From: Megalobrama amblycephala
Lineage: Eukaryota; Chordata; Actinopteri; Cypriniformes; Xenocyprididae
NCBI RefSeq assembly: GCF_018812025.1
Contig: NC_063054.1
Coordinates: 4,197,433-4,261,432 of the forward strand
Direction: 5' to 3'
Length of the DNA: 64,000 bases
Shown here: piece by piece, positions 1-11,490 of the stretch
Position numbering within the stretch: the stretch's first letter is position 1
How the letters are laid out: each line of letters begins with the position of its first letter
Position numbers and translations under genes: made by a program
Notes under the pieces: model-generated
Database searches by the model: none
Told to the model about the DNA's origin: nothing
Seen by the model: only the letters and a program-made list of their open reading frames with translations

Positions 1-231
1 CGCCCAGGGGCACAGAAATAAACATCCCATATGTGGAAACGTACCGCTCAAAGGGTTAAACAATAAACTGACACAAAGACATTTGAATATGTGTATACGA
101 TCCTCCTTCCGCACATTTGTAATGTAAACACTGACTCGATACTTCCGCCTACGTCAACCGTGACCTTTTCAACGTAATTGCGTATTACGTGACGTCACGA
201 ACGCGCATCTGAGAAAAGAGCAAAGCCAGCA

Positions 232-529
232 TTTGTGCTTATGAAACTTAAACTTTTTTTTTTTTTTTTTTAAATGACCAGTCATTTTGCTAGATAAGAC
301 CCTTATTCATCGTCTGGTGTCGTTTAAAGCCCTTTGAAGCTGCACTGAAACTGCCATTTGGACCTTCAACCGTTTGGTGCCCATTGAAATGAATGATATG
401 GAGAAAAATCCTAGAATGTTTACATCAAAAATTTCTTTTCGACTGAAGAAAGAAAGACATGGGCATCTTGGATGACATGGGGGTGAGTAAATTATCAGCA
501 AAAAGTTTATTTAAAAGTGGAGTAATCCT
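232..529 (+). repeat. half-copy of a TTAA-type foldback repeat
   Basis: This stretch closely matches the right half of the palindromic element at 27393-28110, including the segment reading 'gactgaagaaagaaagacat' and the terminal 'agtaatcct'. It ends at 529 and is followed by TTAA (530-533), the likely target. The left half is missing. The small ORF inside is incidental. Bases 1-231 hold no gene I can recognise; a poly-T run sits at 253-271. Confidence 0.75.
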
Positions 530-533
530 TTAA

Positions 534-1044
534 GGGAGCGTGTGATAAATGGAGCTCAACTCCTGCTTAAGGCTGGTGGTTTAGTCATTCTTTTATAAAA
601 CAGGCCAGAAACGCTTGTCCGCCGACCTGGGCCGTCATGTGCATTATTTACTGGGTTGACCTGTGCCTGCTTATTTTAGAGGGAGTCTCTAGAGTAAGAC
701 TAAAACATGATGCTGTGATGTGCACGCAGAAGCCCGGTCACAGGATCTGGACCTGCTAGTCTTCAGGGCTGTTTATAACTGTTTATAATACAAACTGCTA
801 TTTTCATGTTGAGAGTCTTCAGTGACTCTTCTATACTTGATGACACATTTGGCAGAAGCTGTAATTGTGCTACAATAACTCTGCTTGAAATCACGGGTCC
901 CGAGACAAAGCTAGGATCAATGAGTGGGAAATGCCATAGTTGATCTCAGTGGATTCCCCTCATCCCCCGACACTGTTCCCAGACCTGTCCACAGGAAAGG
1001 GCTTCATTGACAAGCAGGTGCACTCAAAGGGGTCTGATTCTGTT
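534..1044. other. intergenic, nothing recognised
   Basis: No long ORF, splice-flanked exon or repeat boundary could be supported here. Composition is mixed and moderately GC-rich compared with the flanks. Confidence 0.5.
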
Positions 1045-1282
1045 TTTCCCCCATGTTCATCTTTCTTTAGTGTGTAGTGTTGCTGTTTGAGCGTGAAAAA
1101 GCTCTGCAAAGACAAAAAGTGACATTGTGCTGTTCAGAAGGAGGGGCTTCATAGAGAGCGTTACTGACAGACTGGGAAGAGAGGAGCTGCAACAATGGAG
1201 AATATGAGGAAAATAATCAACATTCAAGCATGAAAACAACAAAACAACATTAAGACTTTGACAAAGGCATAATAGGTCCTCT
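1045..1282. repeat. interspersed repeat with 'ggtcctattatgc' terminus
   Basis: The block around 1069-1110 resembles 29456-29520 (shared 'gttgctgtttgagc'-type segment). The end at 1263-1280 is the inverted form of the 'gggtcctattatgc' head seen at 29418. It is probably a truncated DNA-transposon-derived repeat. A GAA-rich microsatellite follows at about 1331-1371. Confidence 0.45.
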
Positions 1283-1402
1283 CTAACGTGATTATCTTTT
1301 CCCCACTTACAGTCACAATCTTTAGAATGTGAAGAAGAAGAAGAAGAAGAAGAAGAAGAAGAACAACAACAACGCTTCATTTTCCAAGTGAAAATGACTT
1401 GA

Positions 1403-3199
1403 TCATTTGAAACTGAAATGAACACAAGAGCTGACTGGAGTGGACTCACTGGCTGGAGCGGACTCACTGGACTCACTGGCTGGAACGGGCTCTGGAGTGG
1501 ACTCACTGGCTGAAGCGGGCTCTGGAGTGGACTCACTGGCTCGAACGGGCTCTGGAGTGGACTCACTGGCTGGAGCGGGCTCACTGACTGGAGCAGACTC
1601 ACTGGCTGGAGTGGACTCACTGGACTCACTGGCTGGAGTGGACTCACTGGACTCACTGGCTCGAGCGGACTCACTGGCTCGAGTGGACTCACTGGACTCA
1701 CTGGCTGGAGCGGGCTCTGGAGCGGACTCACTGGCTGGAGCGGGCTCTGGAGCGGGCTCACTGACTGGAGCAGACTCACTGGCTGGAGCGGACTCACTGG
1801 ACTCACTGGCTCGAGTGGACTCACTGGACTCACTGGCTCGAGTGGACTCACTGGACTCACTGGCTGGAGCGGACTCACTGGCTGGAGCAGGCTCTGGAGC
1901 GGACTCACTGACTGGAGCGGACTCACTGACTGGAGCGGGCTCTGGAGTGGACTCACTGGTTGGAGTGGGCTCTGGAGCGGACTCACTGGCTGGAGCGGGC
2001 TCTGGAGCGGACTCACTGGCTGGAGCGGGCTCTGGAGCGGGCTCACTGGCTGGAGCAGACTCACTGGCTCGAGTGGACTCACTGGACTCACTGGCTCGAG
2101 CGGACTCACTGGCTCGAGCGGGCTCTGGAGTGGATTCACTAGCTGGAGCGGACTCCCTGACTGGAGCGGACTCACTGGCTGGAGCAGGCTCTGGAGTGGA
2201 CTCACTGACTTGAGCGGACTCACTGACTGGAGCAGGCTCTGGAGTGGACTCACTGGTTGGAGCGGGCTCTGGAGTGGACTCACTGGCTGGAGCGGACTCA
2301 CTGACTGGAGCAGACTCTGGAGTGGACTCACTGACTGGAGCGGACTCACTGGCTCGAGCGGGCTCTGGAGTGGATTCACTAGCTGGAGCGGACTCCCTGA
2401 CTGGAGCGGACTCACTGGCTGGAGCGGGCTCTGGAGTGGACTCACTGACTGGAGGGGACTCACTGGCTGGAGGGGACTCACTGGCTGGAGGGGACTCACT
2501 GGCTGGAGCGGACTCACTGGCTGGAGCGGACTCACTGGCTGGAGCGGACTCACTGGCTGGAGCGGACTCACTGGCTGGAGCGGACTCACTGGCTGGAGCG
2601 GACTCTGGAGTGGATTCACTAGCTGGAGCAGACTCCCTGACTGTTTCGGACTCACTGGCTGGAGCGGGCTCACTGGCTGGAGCGGGCTCACCGACTGGAG
2701 CGGGCTTACTGACTGGAGCGGGCTCACTGACTGGAGCGGGCTCTGGAGCAGACTCATGGACTGAAGTGGATTCTGGAGTGGACTCATGGGCGGATCTCCT
2801 TCGCCTTAGCCTACGCTTACCAGTGGGGCTCAGAGGGCCTGGGTCTTGACTCTCTGCGGGAGGCTCAGTTGGAAAGTCTCTACGATAAGGTTCTGGTTGA
2901 CCCGGCATTGCCCATTGTCTCCGATGGCGGAGATATGCTGCGAATCTCCAGAAATCCAAAATCTGTAGCCCTTCCATCTCACATTGAGGCAGAGGATCGT
3001 CAAGGCAACAATTAAAAACATCCTTCAAAGCCATGTCATTGTAACCCAGCCCCACCGCCATCGTCCAAAAGATCTTGGCGAAGCATCCTACCTCTCATTC
3101 CTCTTGGCGTAGAGCCCTCAACGCCCGCAGTTGATCCAATCGCTCCCTCGTAGTGGCTGGAGGAAGGATTCGGAATCCCACACTGCTGGATCCTTGCAT
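1403..3199 (-). pseudogene. LTR-linked gag-like ORF with ESAPAS repeats, copy 1
   Basis: Starting from the ATG at 3199, just inside the LTR, the frame reads MQGSSS and meets one in-frame TGA at 3095-3097. It then continues without interruption for about 550 codons. After the stop comes a short conserved block (DDPLPQ..EM..L..LDFWRFAAYL) shared with copy 2 at 18847, then an arginine-rich stretch (KRRLRRRR). About 450 residues of low-complexity repeat follow, built on [12 protein letters not shown] and EPAPAS. No protease, reverse transcriptase or integrase is present. The last dozen codons run into flanking DNA. The position after an LTR suggests a gag-type protein of a non-autonomous element, but I do not recognise the family. 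The single nonsense codon makes this copy probably dead. Confidence 0.6.
1433..2795. repeat. 18-bp-based GC-rich minisatellite
   Basis: Tandem units of about 18 bp (plus-strand core 'ggactcactggctggagc') are interspersed with 12- to 15-bp variants ('gggctctggagt'). The units are mostly multiples of three and lack stop codons in several frames. Two minus-strand and three plus-strand frames are therefore open over hundreds of bases. The minus frame giving ESAPAS is judged the original coding frame because it joins the non-repetitive N-terminus. Confidence 0.9.
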
Positions 3200-3212
3200 G
3201 GGTGGTTTGTTC

Positions 3213-3569
3213 TGTCACGTAAGCACACAGACACAAGATGTTGAAGACATTAAAGGGTAATCCAAAATCGTAATCCAGAACGGGCAAGGGTCAAAATCCA
3301 AGAAAACAGTTCACATAAACAGAAAGCCAGAGAACAGAAGTGAACGTAACAAAATATAAAAAACCACAACCAAGGACAGAAAAAACTGAGTATAAATAGA
3401 CAGACACAAATGAGGAAACACAAAACAGCTGAGTGCAATGAAATGGGATAATGAGTCCGGGAAGTGTGTATGGGTAATGTAGTTCTGACAGGTGAAAAAG
3501 GGGTGAGAACAGTCTGGGTGGAGTGCCCTCTAGAGGCAGACAAGGGCACTCCCAGTAATGATCGTGACA
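3213..3569 (-). mobile_element. LTR of the repeat-ORF element, copy 1
   Basis: Read on the minus strand it begins TGTCACGATC and ends GTGACA, a TG..CA LTR with palindromic TGTCA/TGACA tips. It aligns over most of its length to the LTR at 18462-18834. The minus strand carries a TATA-like 'tatttatactcag' and the segment 'ggattaccctttaa' that carries the AATAAA signal in copy 2. The repeat ORF starts 14 bp beyond its 3' end. No second LTR was found past 1403, so the element looks 3'-truncated. Confidence 0.7.
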
Positions 3570-4613
3570 GAAATAAGGTCACAAAAAACACTAAAGGGCA
3601 CCTATTATGCCCCTTTTTACAAGATGTGCAATAAGTCTCTGATTCTCCATCTGGCCTTCCTCCGGGGAAAACCCATCCTCCTCCCACCCACCGTCTCCTG
3701 AAGAGCAGCTCCCTCCATCTCTGGGTCGCCCATCTCAGGAACGCTGCTTCAGCTGATGCTTGGAGGGACTGGCACGAGCTCACTGGCTCGACATATAACA
3801 TACAACATTAACAACCATTCTATTCCTATAATCCTGCATCATAAAATTAAAATAATTGAATACTTAATTATAACCACTCAACACAACCCTCAGTTGCCTG
3901 TTGTACCAGCTATTGCAGTTATTTAACATCCTGCTGCAGTTGCTCATTAATTAATTTAACAGACAATGTGTCTATTTTGCACTCTTGACATTTTAGAGTG
4001 TCCCTTCATTGCTGTTCACTTTTTTCTGCACAGTGGCTGATTTGTAGTTTGTACCACCAAAAGCTTCTCTGTGTTTTGGCATTTTTTCATATTTCCCATT
4101 CATTTCCTATGGCGGTCATTTTTGACCGCGAAGGAGCCAAGTGTGACTATTTTTTTACGACTTTTTAACTTTTTCTTTGTGTGTGTGTGTGTGTGTGTTC
4201 ACATAGCTAATGCAACAAAAGTCACCAACTTTCATCCCATTCTGATGAAGCAAATAATGTAAAAATTTAAAAACCAGAGGGTTAAAAATGTCAGTCTCGA
4301 ATCTCATATAATGGTTATTAACTTTATTTGCCCTATTAGTTTCATTACCGGCAAACAATGGATTCCTTGTTGGGGTCATGTTGGTCATTCCCTGAATTGA
4401 GTTTCACAGTTGTTCAGTCCATTCACTATATTATGTCCTCAATTGCTGATTAAGGTCCTTTTGTGCTGCCCTGAGTCCCCCAACCTGTAAGCCATTGGGG
4501 GGACTGGCTTTAGCTACATAGCATCCTTAATATTGCCATAACACTTGTCAAGGATATTATTTTTCCTTGTTCCACACTTCACATCTTGAAAAAACCCTGT
4601 TAAGGATCTCTCT
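3570..4613. other. intergenic with repeat scraps
   Basis: A fragment resembling TTAA-type repeat ends ('aaagggcacctattatgcccc') lies at about 3593-3660, and a GT microsatellite at about 4178-4199. No gene could be supported. Confidence 0.5.
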
Positions 4614-4618
4614 AATCC

Positions 4619-5073
4619 TGTCACGGTTCATGGGTTCACTTACTCGCCCTCTTGTGGTTGTGGTGTGTTGCCTGTGGTTACTGATTGTGTGGGCGTCACC
4701 CACCTGTTTGATTGTGATGTGCTGCCAGCCGTGTCTTGTTCTGTGTTTACTATATCTCGTGCGTGTCTACATGGTGTCTTTGTCAGTTCGTTGCAGGCTG
4801 TCCCGGTGTCGTGTGTTCCGTGTTTCACTTCCCGTTTCCTGGATTTCTGGACTATCGTCTTGTGTCCACGTCTGGGTTGGATTATCCTTGGTTTCTGATA
4901 CCCGCTGCAGCCCTGCGCCACCCTGTTCATCTGCCTCCACACGACATTGCTTCAGCACGCCTCAGTCACTGCAACGACTGCCCATTTGGAGTGAAGTTAT
5001 TGTACAGCGTATTCTGTCAATAAATATTGTTTTACTTGCACTTGGATCCTCTCTCCGTGTTCATTTCCTGACA
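4619..5073 (+). mobile_element. solo LTR with AATCC target duplication
   Basis: The 455-bp segment starts TGTCACGG and ends CCTGACA. It has an AATAAA signal at about 5021 and is flanked by perfect 5-bp direct repeats AATCC (4614-4618 and 5074-5078). No internal region is attached. This is the standard footprint of LTR-LTR recombination. Several ORFs in it are incidental. Confidence 0.85.
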
Positions 5074-5162
5074 AATCCAGAGAGAATCCAAGAATCAATA
5101 GAGGTGCATCAGGGTTAATTTGTAAGTGCTTGTGAACACAATCTGCAATTTGACTTGACACC

Positions 5163-5315
5163 CTATGAACATTCCCACACTGCACAAACAAATATATTGG
5201 TAAATTCCCTTGGCAAATAATACAGCCGCAAAGTAATACACAGTAGTTCAAGGTCAGGATTACATATGCTTTCTCTAATCGCAAAATTATGACACCAGCT
5301 TTGATTTATATAAAT
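5163..5315 (-). mobile_element. LINE endonuclease fragment (Rex1/CR1-like)
   Basis: The minus frame encodes GVCIYINQSWC followed by NPDLELL and PREFTNIFV. This matches the core of the apurinic-like endonuclease domain of abundant fish non-LTR elements of the kind also found at 40540-41500. It is a short 5'-truncated or internal scrap. The longer 137-codon ORF running to 5576 is mostly unrelated flank. 5316-5750 shows nothing else I can name. Confidence 0.6.
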
Positions 5316-5752
5316 ACAAACTCCCAACATGAAAGATGAAAGCAGAGCACGCTCGGCTTTGAAGTGAAAGCTTAATGACTGAGTTTCACATGCTTCCTCA
5401 TATAACCGTGGCACGGGTGTAGTTCGCAATGCAAATCTCACTCGCCAATGTCCATTGACTTGTTCTGTACCACCTGAAGGTGACTGGGCTCTCAGGCAAG
5501 ATCCCAATTCATCAGTCACTGAGGTAACGTTGGATGTGACTGATTGATAGGGAACTTTCCATTCAGAATAATCCACCTTTTCTATTGTTTATTCTATTGT
5601 GTAATAATCTAAAATGCTGGCTAGTACTATACAGTATAAGCACATTTATGCACTACCATCCCTGTAATATTTCACTGTAACAGAAGTCAAATAGCTGAAA
5701 CAATAAGCATTTATATGGTAAATAATTAGCTGAGATTAGATTAAATGTTATA

Positions 5753-6911
5753 ATGCTGTATTATTATTGTTTCACTATTTTATCTTCAGTACGTAAAAAG
5801 ATTGTGGAATACTTTAAAAACAATGTTCCTCAATGTCATTTTTGCAAATCTCGTCATCTACAGTGCATAACATCATCAAAAGTTTCAGAGAAACTGGAGA
5901 AATCTGTGCGTAAGGGACATGGCCGAAGACCTTTATTGGATGCCCGTGGTCTTCAGGCCCTCAGACGACACTGCATCACTCATCGGCATGATTGTGTCAA
6001 TGACATTACTAAATGGGCCCAAGTACAGTTCCAGAAACCACTGTCGGTAAACACAATCCGCCGTGCCATCTGCAGATGCCAACTAAAGCTCTATCATGTA
6101 AAAAGGAAGCCATATGTGAACATGGTCCATAAGCGCCGTCATGTCCTGTGGGCCAAGCCTCATTAAAAATTAACTGTTTCAAAGTGGAAAAGTGTTCTAT
6201 GGTCAGACGAGTCCAAATTTGACATTCTTGTTGGAAATCATGGATGTCGTGTCCTCCGGGCTAAAGAGGAGGGAGACCTTCCAGCATGTTATCAGCGTTC
6301 AGTTCAAAAGCCAGCATCTCTGATGGTATGGGGGTGCATAAGTGCATACGGTATGGGCAGCTTTCATGTTTTGGAAGACACTATAAACGCTGAAAGGTAA
6401 AGGATTTAGAGCAACATATGCTCCCCTCCAGATGATGTCTATTTCAGGGAAGGCCTTGTGTACTTCAGCAGGACAATGCAAAACCACATACTGCAGCTAT
6501 TACAACAGCATAGATTTGTCATAGAAGAGTCCGGGTGTTGAATTGGCCTGCCTGCAGTCCAGATCTTTCACCTATAGAGAATATGTTAAAGATGACCAAA
6601 AACTCTTCAGCAGCTGGAAATATATCAGGCAAGAAACTCATAACCTCAATGCCCAGATGTCTTCACACTGTTTTGAAAAGAAGAGGAGATGCTACACCAT
6701 GGTAAACATGCCCCCGTCCCAACTATTTTGAGACCTGTAGCAGGCATCAAATTTGAAATGAACTCATTTAGTGGATAAGTGTAAATTTCTCCATTTAAAC
6801 ATTTGTTATGTTATCTATGTTCTATTGTGAATAAAATATTGGCTCATGTGATTTGAAAGTTTTCATTTTATTCAACATTTATAACATATAACATTTCCAG
6901 AATTCGGGTTG
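5753..6911 (+). pseudogene. decayed Tc1-like transposase and right terminus
   Basis: The first open segment (to 6166) matches the helix-turn-helix region of Tc1 transposases, with KGHGRRPLL, TIRRAI and a run up to HVLWAKPH. After a stop the frame continues with LWSDESKF, containing the first catalytic Asp, and [10 protein letters not shown] shifted frame around 6465 carries the QQDNAKPHT block with the second Asp. The rest is riddled with stops. The 3' non-coding tail runs to 'attcgggttg' with TA at 6912-6913, the typical terminus of a common fish Tc1 family. The matching left terminus is missing. Confidence 0.85.
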
Positions 6912-6913
6912 TA

Positions 6914-8007
6914 ACTTCTGATCAAGTATATGTGAATTTCTTTCATCACTTCAAATGGACTAACCCCTTGCACTGACATATCTTAAAATATGTCAGTGCC
7001 ATTGTTTTGTCTCAGGATGTACACCAATAATGTTTTTTTTTTTTCTAGGTTACATTTATAAAAGCTACTTAAATACCCTAATTGAACTAAGGTCTAATTA
7101 TGGTTTAGTCTAAGCCCTGTCTGTGAAACCAGGCCTATATGTTGTTTTCTTTATTTGTCATAATTATATATCTTTACTTTTGTAACTACATTCTATATGC
7201 ATGTAAAGCTGTTTTGCAACCATGCAAAATTGTGAATTTGGTTATTCCCGGTGGACTCTTTTATCTTTTATTTTACTGTACTTCATCGGGGGTTACATGT
7301 GCTCGTTTGAATTACACCTAGCTGATTTGAAAAATGACACTAACGATTGTCTTAACTTATCTTTGCAACATTTGATTGTAATTTTTCCCCCCTTTTTGTA
7401 TGGTGTAATTAGTGAAATCTTCAACTGTCCAAAATCTGTTTCTGTAAGCTTGCTTATTATTTATGCTCCCATCGACCACTGCCAAAAAAAAAAAAAAAAA
7501 AAAACAACAGTCAGATTAAACAAACCCCAATTTTTAAAAACATAATTTTGCTTCCGGTGTGTGTCTTTTCCTTCCATCTGGATACATAAACATGGTTCAT
7601 GTAACATAAACTGCAGTGAATTATAAACAATAGAGAGTGTTTTCTTGTTTCGTTAAGAAATTTTACAAAAGTAAACACTGTATAATGTTACCTGATGTTA
7701 GTGTTTTTTAGGTCAGTGTTTTATGATTGACAAAGTGTGTTTGCTGAGTGAAAACCTTTGCTAGTGTTCTGGATGAATGAGTTGATTTGAGACATGAATG
7801 AAGTGTTTTGGTAGATTTAGTGCAGTTTGAATGTGAAATTAACTGCTGTGCCAAGATGAAAGTTGGTTAGGAGAACTGTGTGAAGAGTTTTTAAAAAGTG
7901 ACATAAGTAAGGAGAAATGTTTCCTAGCGATTGTAAAAAACTAATACTGTCAACTACTGTAATACTGTCAAGTCTAAACAAGAAAAACAAGACTAGAGAA
8001 CCTCAGG
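6914..8007. other. AT-rich intergenic
   Basis: Poly-A/T tracts (about 7027-7046 and 7483-7504) and short incidental ORFs only. I see no gene and no bounded repeat. Confidence 0.5.
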
Positions 8008-8013
8008 CATATC

Positions 8014-10675
8014 GGTCCGTGTACGTTTTGATAGTTTGTTTTCCAATTTGAAATGAAATACGCAGAAACGAGAAAACGGTCGTTTCCCGTTTATTCGTTT
8101 GTTAAAAAAAACGGGAAAACGAGATTTTGACTCGATTTTCGTTTTTTCGGGTCACGGATAGAAAATGGAAACACGACTTCAAAACTCGTTTTCCACATGT
8201 GGGCGGTCATTACACGCCCATTTCAGCCGATTGGTCAATCAATTCTGAGCCAGTGACGTCATCTTCAGTTCGTTCAACAAAATAATAGTCCTCTGCCGCT
8301 ATATCAGTAGATGTCATAAATCGGCTTCCTTCTGTGCAACCTAACGCGTATTTCACAGAAATATTTATTTCAGAAATGTTAATCAGCACACAGACTGTTG
8401 TAATGCTGTTTGTAGTTTAATATGCATAGTGAAACTGCACTAGTACCCACACAGAGGAGCGGATGAAAAGCACAGATTAAAAAAAAACTACAGTTTTTAT
8501 TTTATTCAATTTTGAATAAATAGAATAAATCACAATAAATAAGTAGTGTAAGAAATTTGGAAAAACGAACAATTGCTCATCTCTCTTTATTTATTTATTT
8601 TATATAGCCTAACTTTGCCTGCTGAATTATAGGCTAATGTTAACCCTGGTTAAAAGATTGAGGGAATATGTAAAGATCAAACATTAAAGATCAAAATTAC
8701 AGCTACATAGCTATTTTAGTTATGACAAAAATAATATATAAATGTTAAGCCAAAACGAATTAATTTAAAGCTGAACTGAAACAGAAACCGGCGTTATACC
8801 TCTCTAATTTGACACAAATCCAAATGTTTCAGTATTCACGATTTGGAGGCTAAACTATATTTATTATTTAAACGCTTTTATTGTAGCCTACACAGACTAC
8901 TTAAAATGAGCAGTATAACTTTTTATATTTGGTTGAATGTATGTTATTTTGACAGTTAACAGGCTGTTATGTTACTAAAACTGATGTTGTGTGTGCGTGA
9001 GGCGCCGATGCGTTCACTTGAATTTTCTTATAAAAGCGGAAACAACTTAAAATACTCAGACATTTATGTTCAAATATATGTAACACCATTCGAATCTGTG
9101 AAGGGTTAAATAGGCCTATTATTTTTGTACACTCATAATAAAAACAAAAGATTGTTCGTAAAATAAAGACATTTTTTTCTGCCGTCTCAGGGAAAAAATG
9201 CGACAATATGAGTGTCGGTTCATTTTTGAGAAGTTCACAGAAAGGAAACCTTTCATTTTGGTAATATGTTAATTAAGTGAAATAAATTTCGCGCATAGAC
9301 ATAGGCTATTTATTCCTTTTATATAATTGAATCATTTGTTCTAGGTTCACAGAAGCGCTGCAGGTGCGTGATGATGATGAATCCTCATGTTCTGTTGTTT
9401 ATTCTGCTATTTGTTTCATGTAGGCTAAAACTAAATCCCTGGGATTTTTTTTAATGATTCACAGACATTTATCAAATTTCGTTTAATTCTAATTTACTAT
9501 AATCTTGTCGGTTAATGAAATGATGATGATCGCATCAGTTGAAAGTCAGGGGGAAAAAACAGAAATTATTGACAAGTCAACAATAATTTTCGTTTAGTTT
9601 AAGTTTTTCAAAACATCCACAGAACTGCATACAGTAAATTTTCCCGCTGTTTAAGCCACGAATATTTACAAAATAAAATAATTACAAAAATGATAAAAGA
9701 TAATAAAATAATTACAAAGATAATAAAAGTTCTATGTTTAATATACGAGAGTTTTTGTTTTGCTGTTGTCCACTAAAGCAATTGACGCAGAATCGCCAAT
9801 AGCCGTTAAATTGAAATTGAAAGTAAAATGTTCAGGGCCATTTATAGCTAATTCGTTCAAAAGCGAAGGAAAGACAGAAAAAGTTAGGATAGCAAGTAAA
9901 CTGTGACATATAATAATGTTCAGTGTGTTCATAAAAGTGTTTAAGAGATAAAATCTGTATGACCATTTATAAGCTAAGGAAAACTAAAAAGCCCCCGATG
10001 GTGATACCGTTATTAGGTGTTGCCACCTAGTGGATAGCCTATTTTCTAATATGACTGCATAGTCTAAAGCGTCCGCTAAATGATTGAACTTAAATGTATA
10101 AAATGTAAACAAAACATTAAAATAAGAAAAAAATAAATAAAATGAGTGCAGCCACTGATCTATAGAGAATAGTCTATGTATAGCCTATTGATCGGTGGTA
10201 GTAGCCCAAAGGATGTCATGTGCTTGGTAACAGATGTTGAGGCATTTACATTTTACATTTTAAAAACACAATGACAGCTTAAAAACAGACTTAATTATGT
10301 AGTTTTTTAAAACTTTTTTTTTTTTTTTTTATCTGTGCAAACAAAAGGTTGCACAGAAGAAAGCCGATTTATGACATCTACTGATATAGCGGCAGAGGAC
10401 TATTATTTTGTTGAACGAACTGAAGATGACGTCACTGGCTCAGATTTGATTGACCAATCGGCTGAAAGGGGCGTGTAATGACCGCCCACATGTGGAAAAC
10501 GAGTTTTGAAGTCGTGTTTCCGTTTTCTATCCGTGACCCGAAAAAACGAAAATCAAGTCAAAATCTCGTTTTCCCGTTTTTTTTAAACAAACGAAAAAAC
10601 GGGAAACGCCCGTTTTCTCGTTTCTGCGTATTTCATTTCAAATTGGAAAACAAACTATCAAAACGTACACGGACC
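8014..10675. mobile_element. 2.66-kb foldback DNA transposon with 330-bp TIRs
   Basis: The ends GGTCCGTGTACG and CGTACACGGACC are the tips of near-identical inverted repeats (8014-8342 and 10346-10675). They contain A-rich 'aaaacg' motifs and a TGACGTCA palindrome. Six-bp direct repeats CATATC flank the element (8008-8013 and 10676-10681). The 2-kb centre has no transposase that I can recognise; its longest ORF is 79 codons. It is therefore a non-autonomous element, superfamily uncertain. The 85-codon plus ORF at 10478 is TIR sequence. Confidence 0.85.
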
Positions 10676-10681
10676 CATATC

Positions 10682-11090
10682 AAACCAAATAGTTTCATCA
10701 TTGTCAGATTTGAAATACATGCCCTACAAGGATAACTATGGATAATAAGGATAGTATGATCACTGTATAATTTAAATATAAGATATTTAATGGGTACATA
10801 AAGTATACTTTCAATAGTTCCACTTTAGCACAATCAAATATACTCAAGTATATAGCCGCACTACTTCTGGATATCTAAAGTGCATTAAGTACAAACTTCG
10901 TTGTTCCAATTTAAAAGACTTTAGGTTTATCAGTTTAGTATACCAAAAGTACAACTGCAGGGTATATTTAGTAAATAAATACATAAATATATTTGTTGTA
11001 TACGTAGCATAAAATAAACGTATTTCAAATACATTTTAGTATATTTATTAGTTTATGTTGCATATGTGCTTGTCACCTTCATTTATATAG
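10682..11090. other. AT-rich intergenic, palindrome-like repeat remnant
   Basis: Contains 'agtatac/gtatact'-rich sequence resembling decayed palindromic MITEs such as 59922-60283, but no boundary could be fixed. Confidence 0.35.
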
Positions 11091-11490
11091 CTCTTTTTAC
11101 AATACAGGTTGTTTCAAAGCAGCTTTACAGAAAAAAACAGGAAATGAATGCAACAAAGATTGGTTTATCTGTACAGCAGCTCTAGAAGAAAAGTGTCATT
11201 GTCCAGCTTAAGTAAGTTCAGTGTTGATTCATTTCTGTTGTAAAAATGTTATTAATTTAGTTAATTGATCTATAGAGCAGCTCTGGAGAAAACAGTGATT
11301 TCATCATCCAGCTCAGTTCTCATACAGCAGCGTCAATACAGTCAGATCAATAATGTTGTTGAATATTAAGTGTCCCCGACTAAGCAAGCCAGAGGCGACC
11401 GTGGCAAGAACCCAAACCCCATCAGGTGACAAAATGGAGAAAAAAACCCTTGGGAGAAACTCGGCTCAGTTGGGAGGGCAGTTCATCTCT
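11091..11490 (+). repeat. SINE-like fish repeat (sister of 36946-37234)
   Basis: Begins with a 'tttatatagctctttttacaa' segment, followed by 'ttcaaagcagctttacag' and, further on, 'ggcaagaacccaaacc' and 'ggagaaaaaaacccttggga'. The same order of blocks is in the insertion at 36946. Shorter scraps of the same family occur at about 12090-12205 and 28612-28695. After it, 11491-12217 holds no gene; a GT-rich stretch lies near 11720-11765. Confidence 0.6.

Noticed and set aside
1057..2787. 576-codon minus ORF reading [10 protein letters not shown]
   Set aside because: Alternative frame of the 18-bp minisatellite. The ESAPAS frame is the one joined to the conserved N-terminal block after the LTR.
1440..2849. 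Plus-strand ORFs reading DSLAGA, WSGLTG and THWLERA
   Set aside because: Shadow frames of the same minisatellite without any non-repetitive domain.
3250..3801. 183-codon minus ORF
   Set aside because: Runs through the LTR and unrelated flank; no domain.
4567..5118. 183-codon plus ORF and overlapping ORFs
   Set aside because: All lie in the solo LTR; no protein similarity recognised.
10478..10735. 85-codon plus ORF rich in FP and KR
   Set aside because: Falls entirely in the terminal inverted repeat of the 8014-10675 element.
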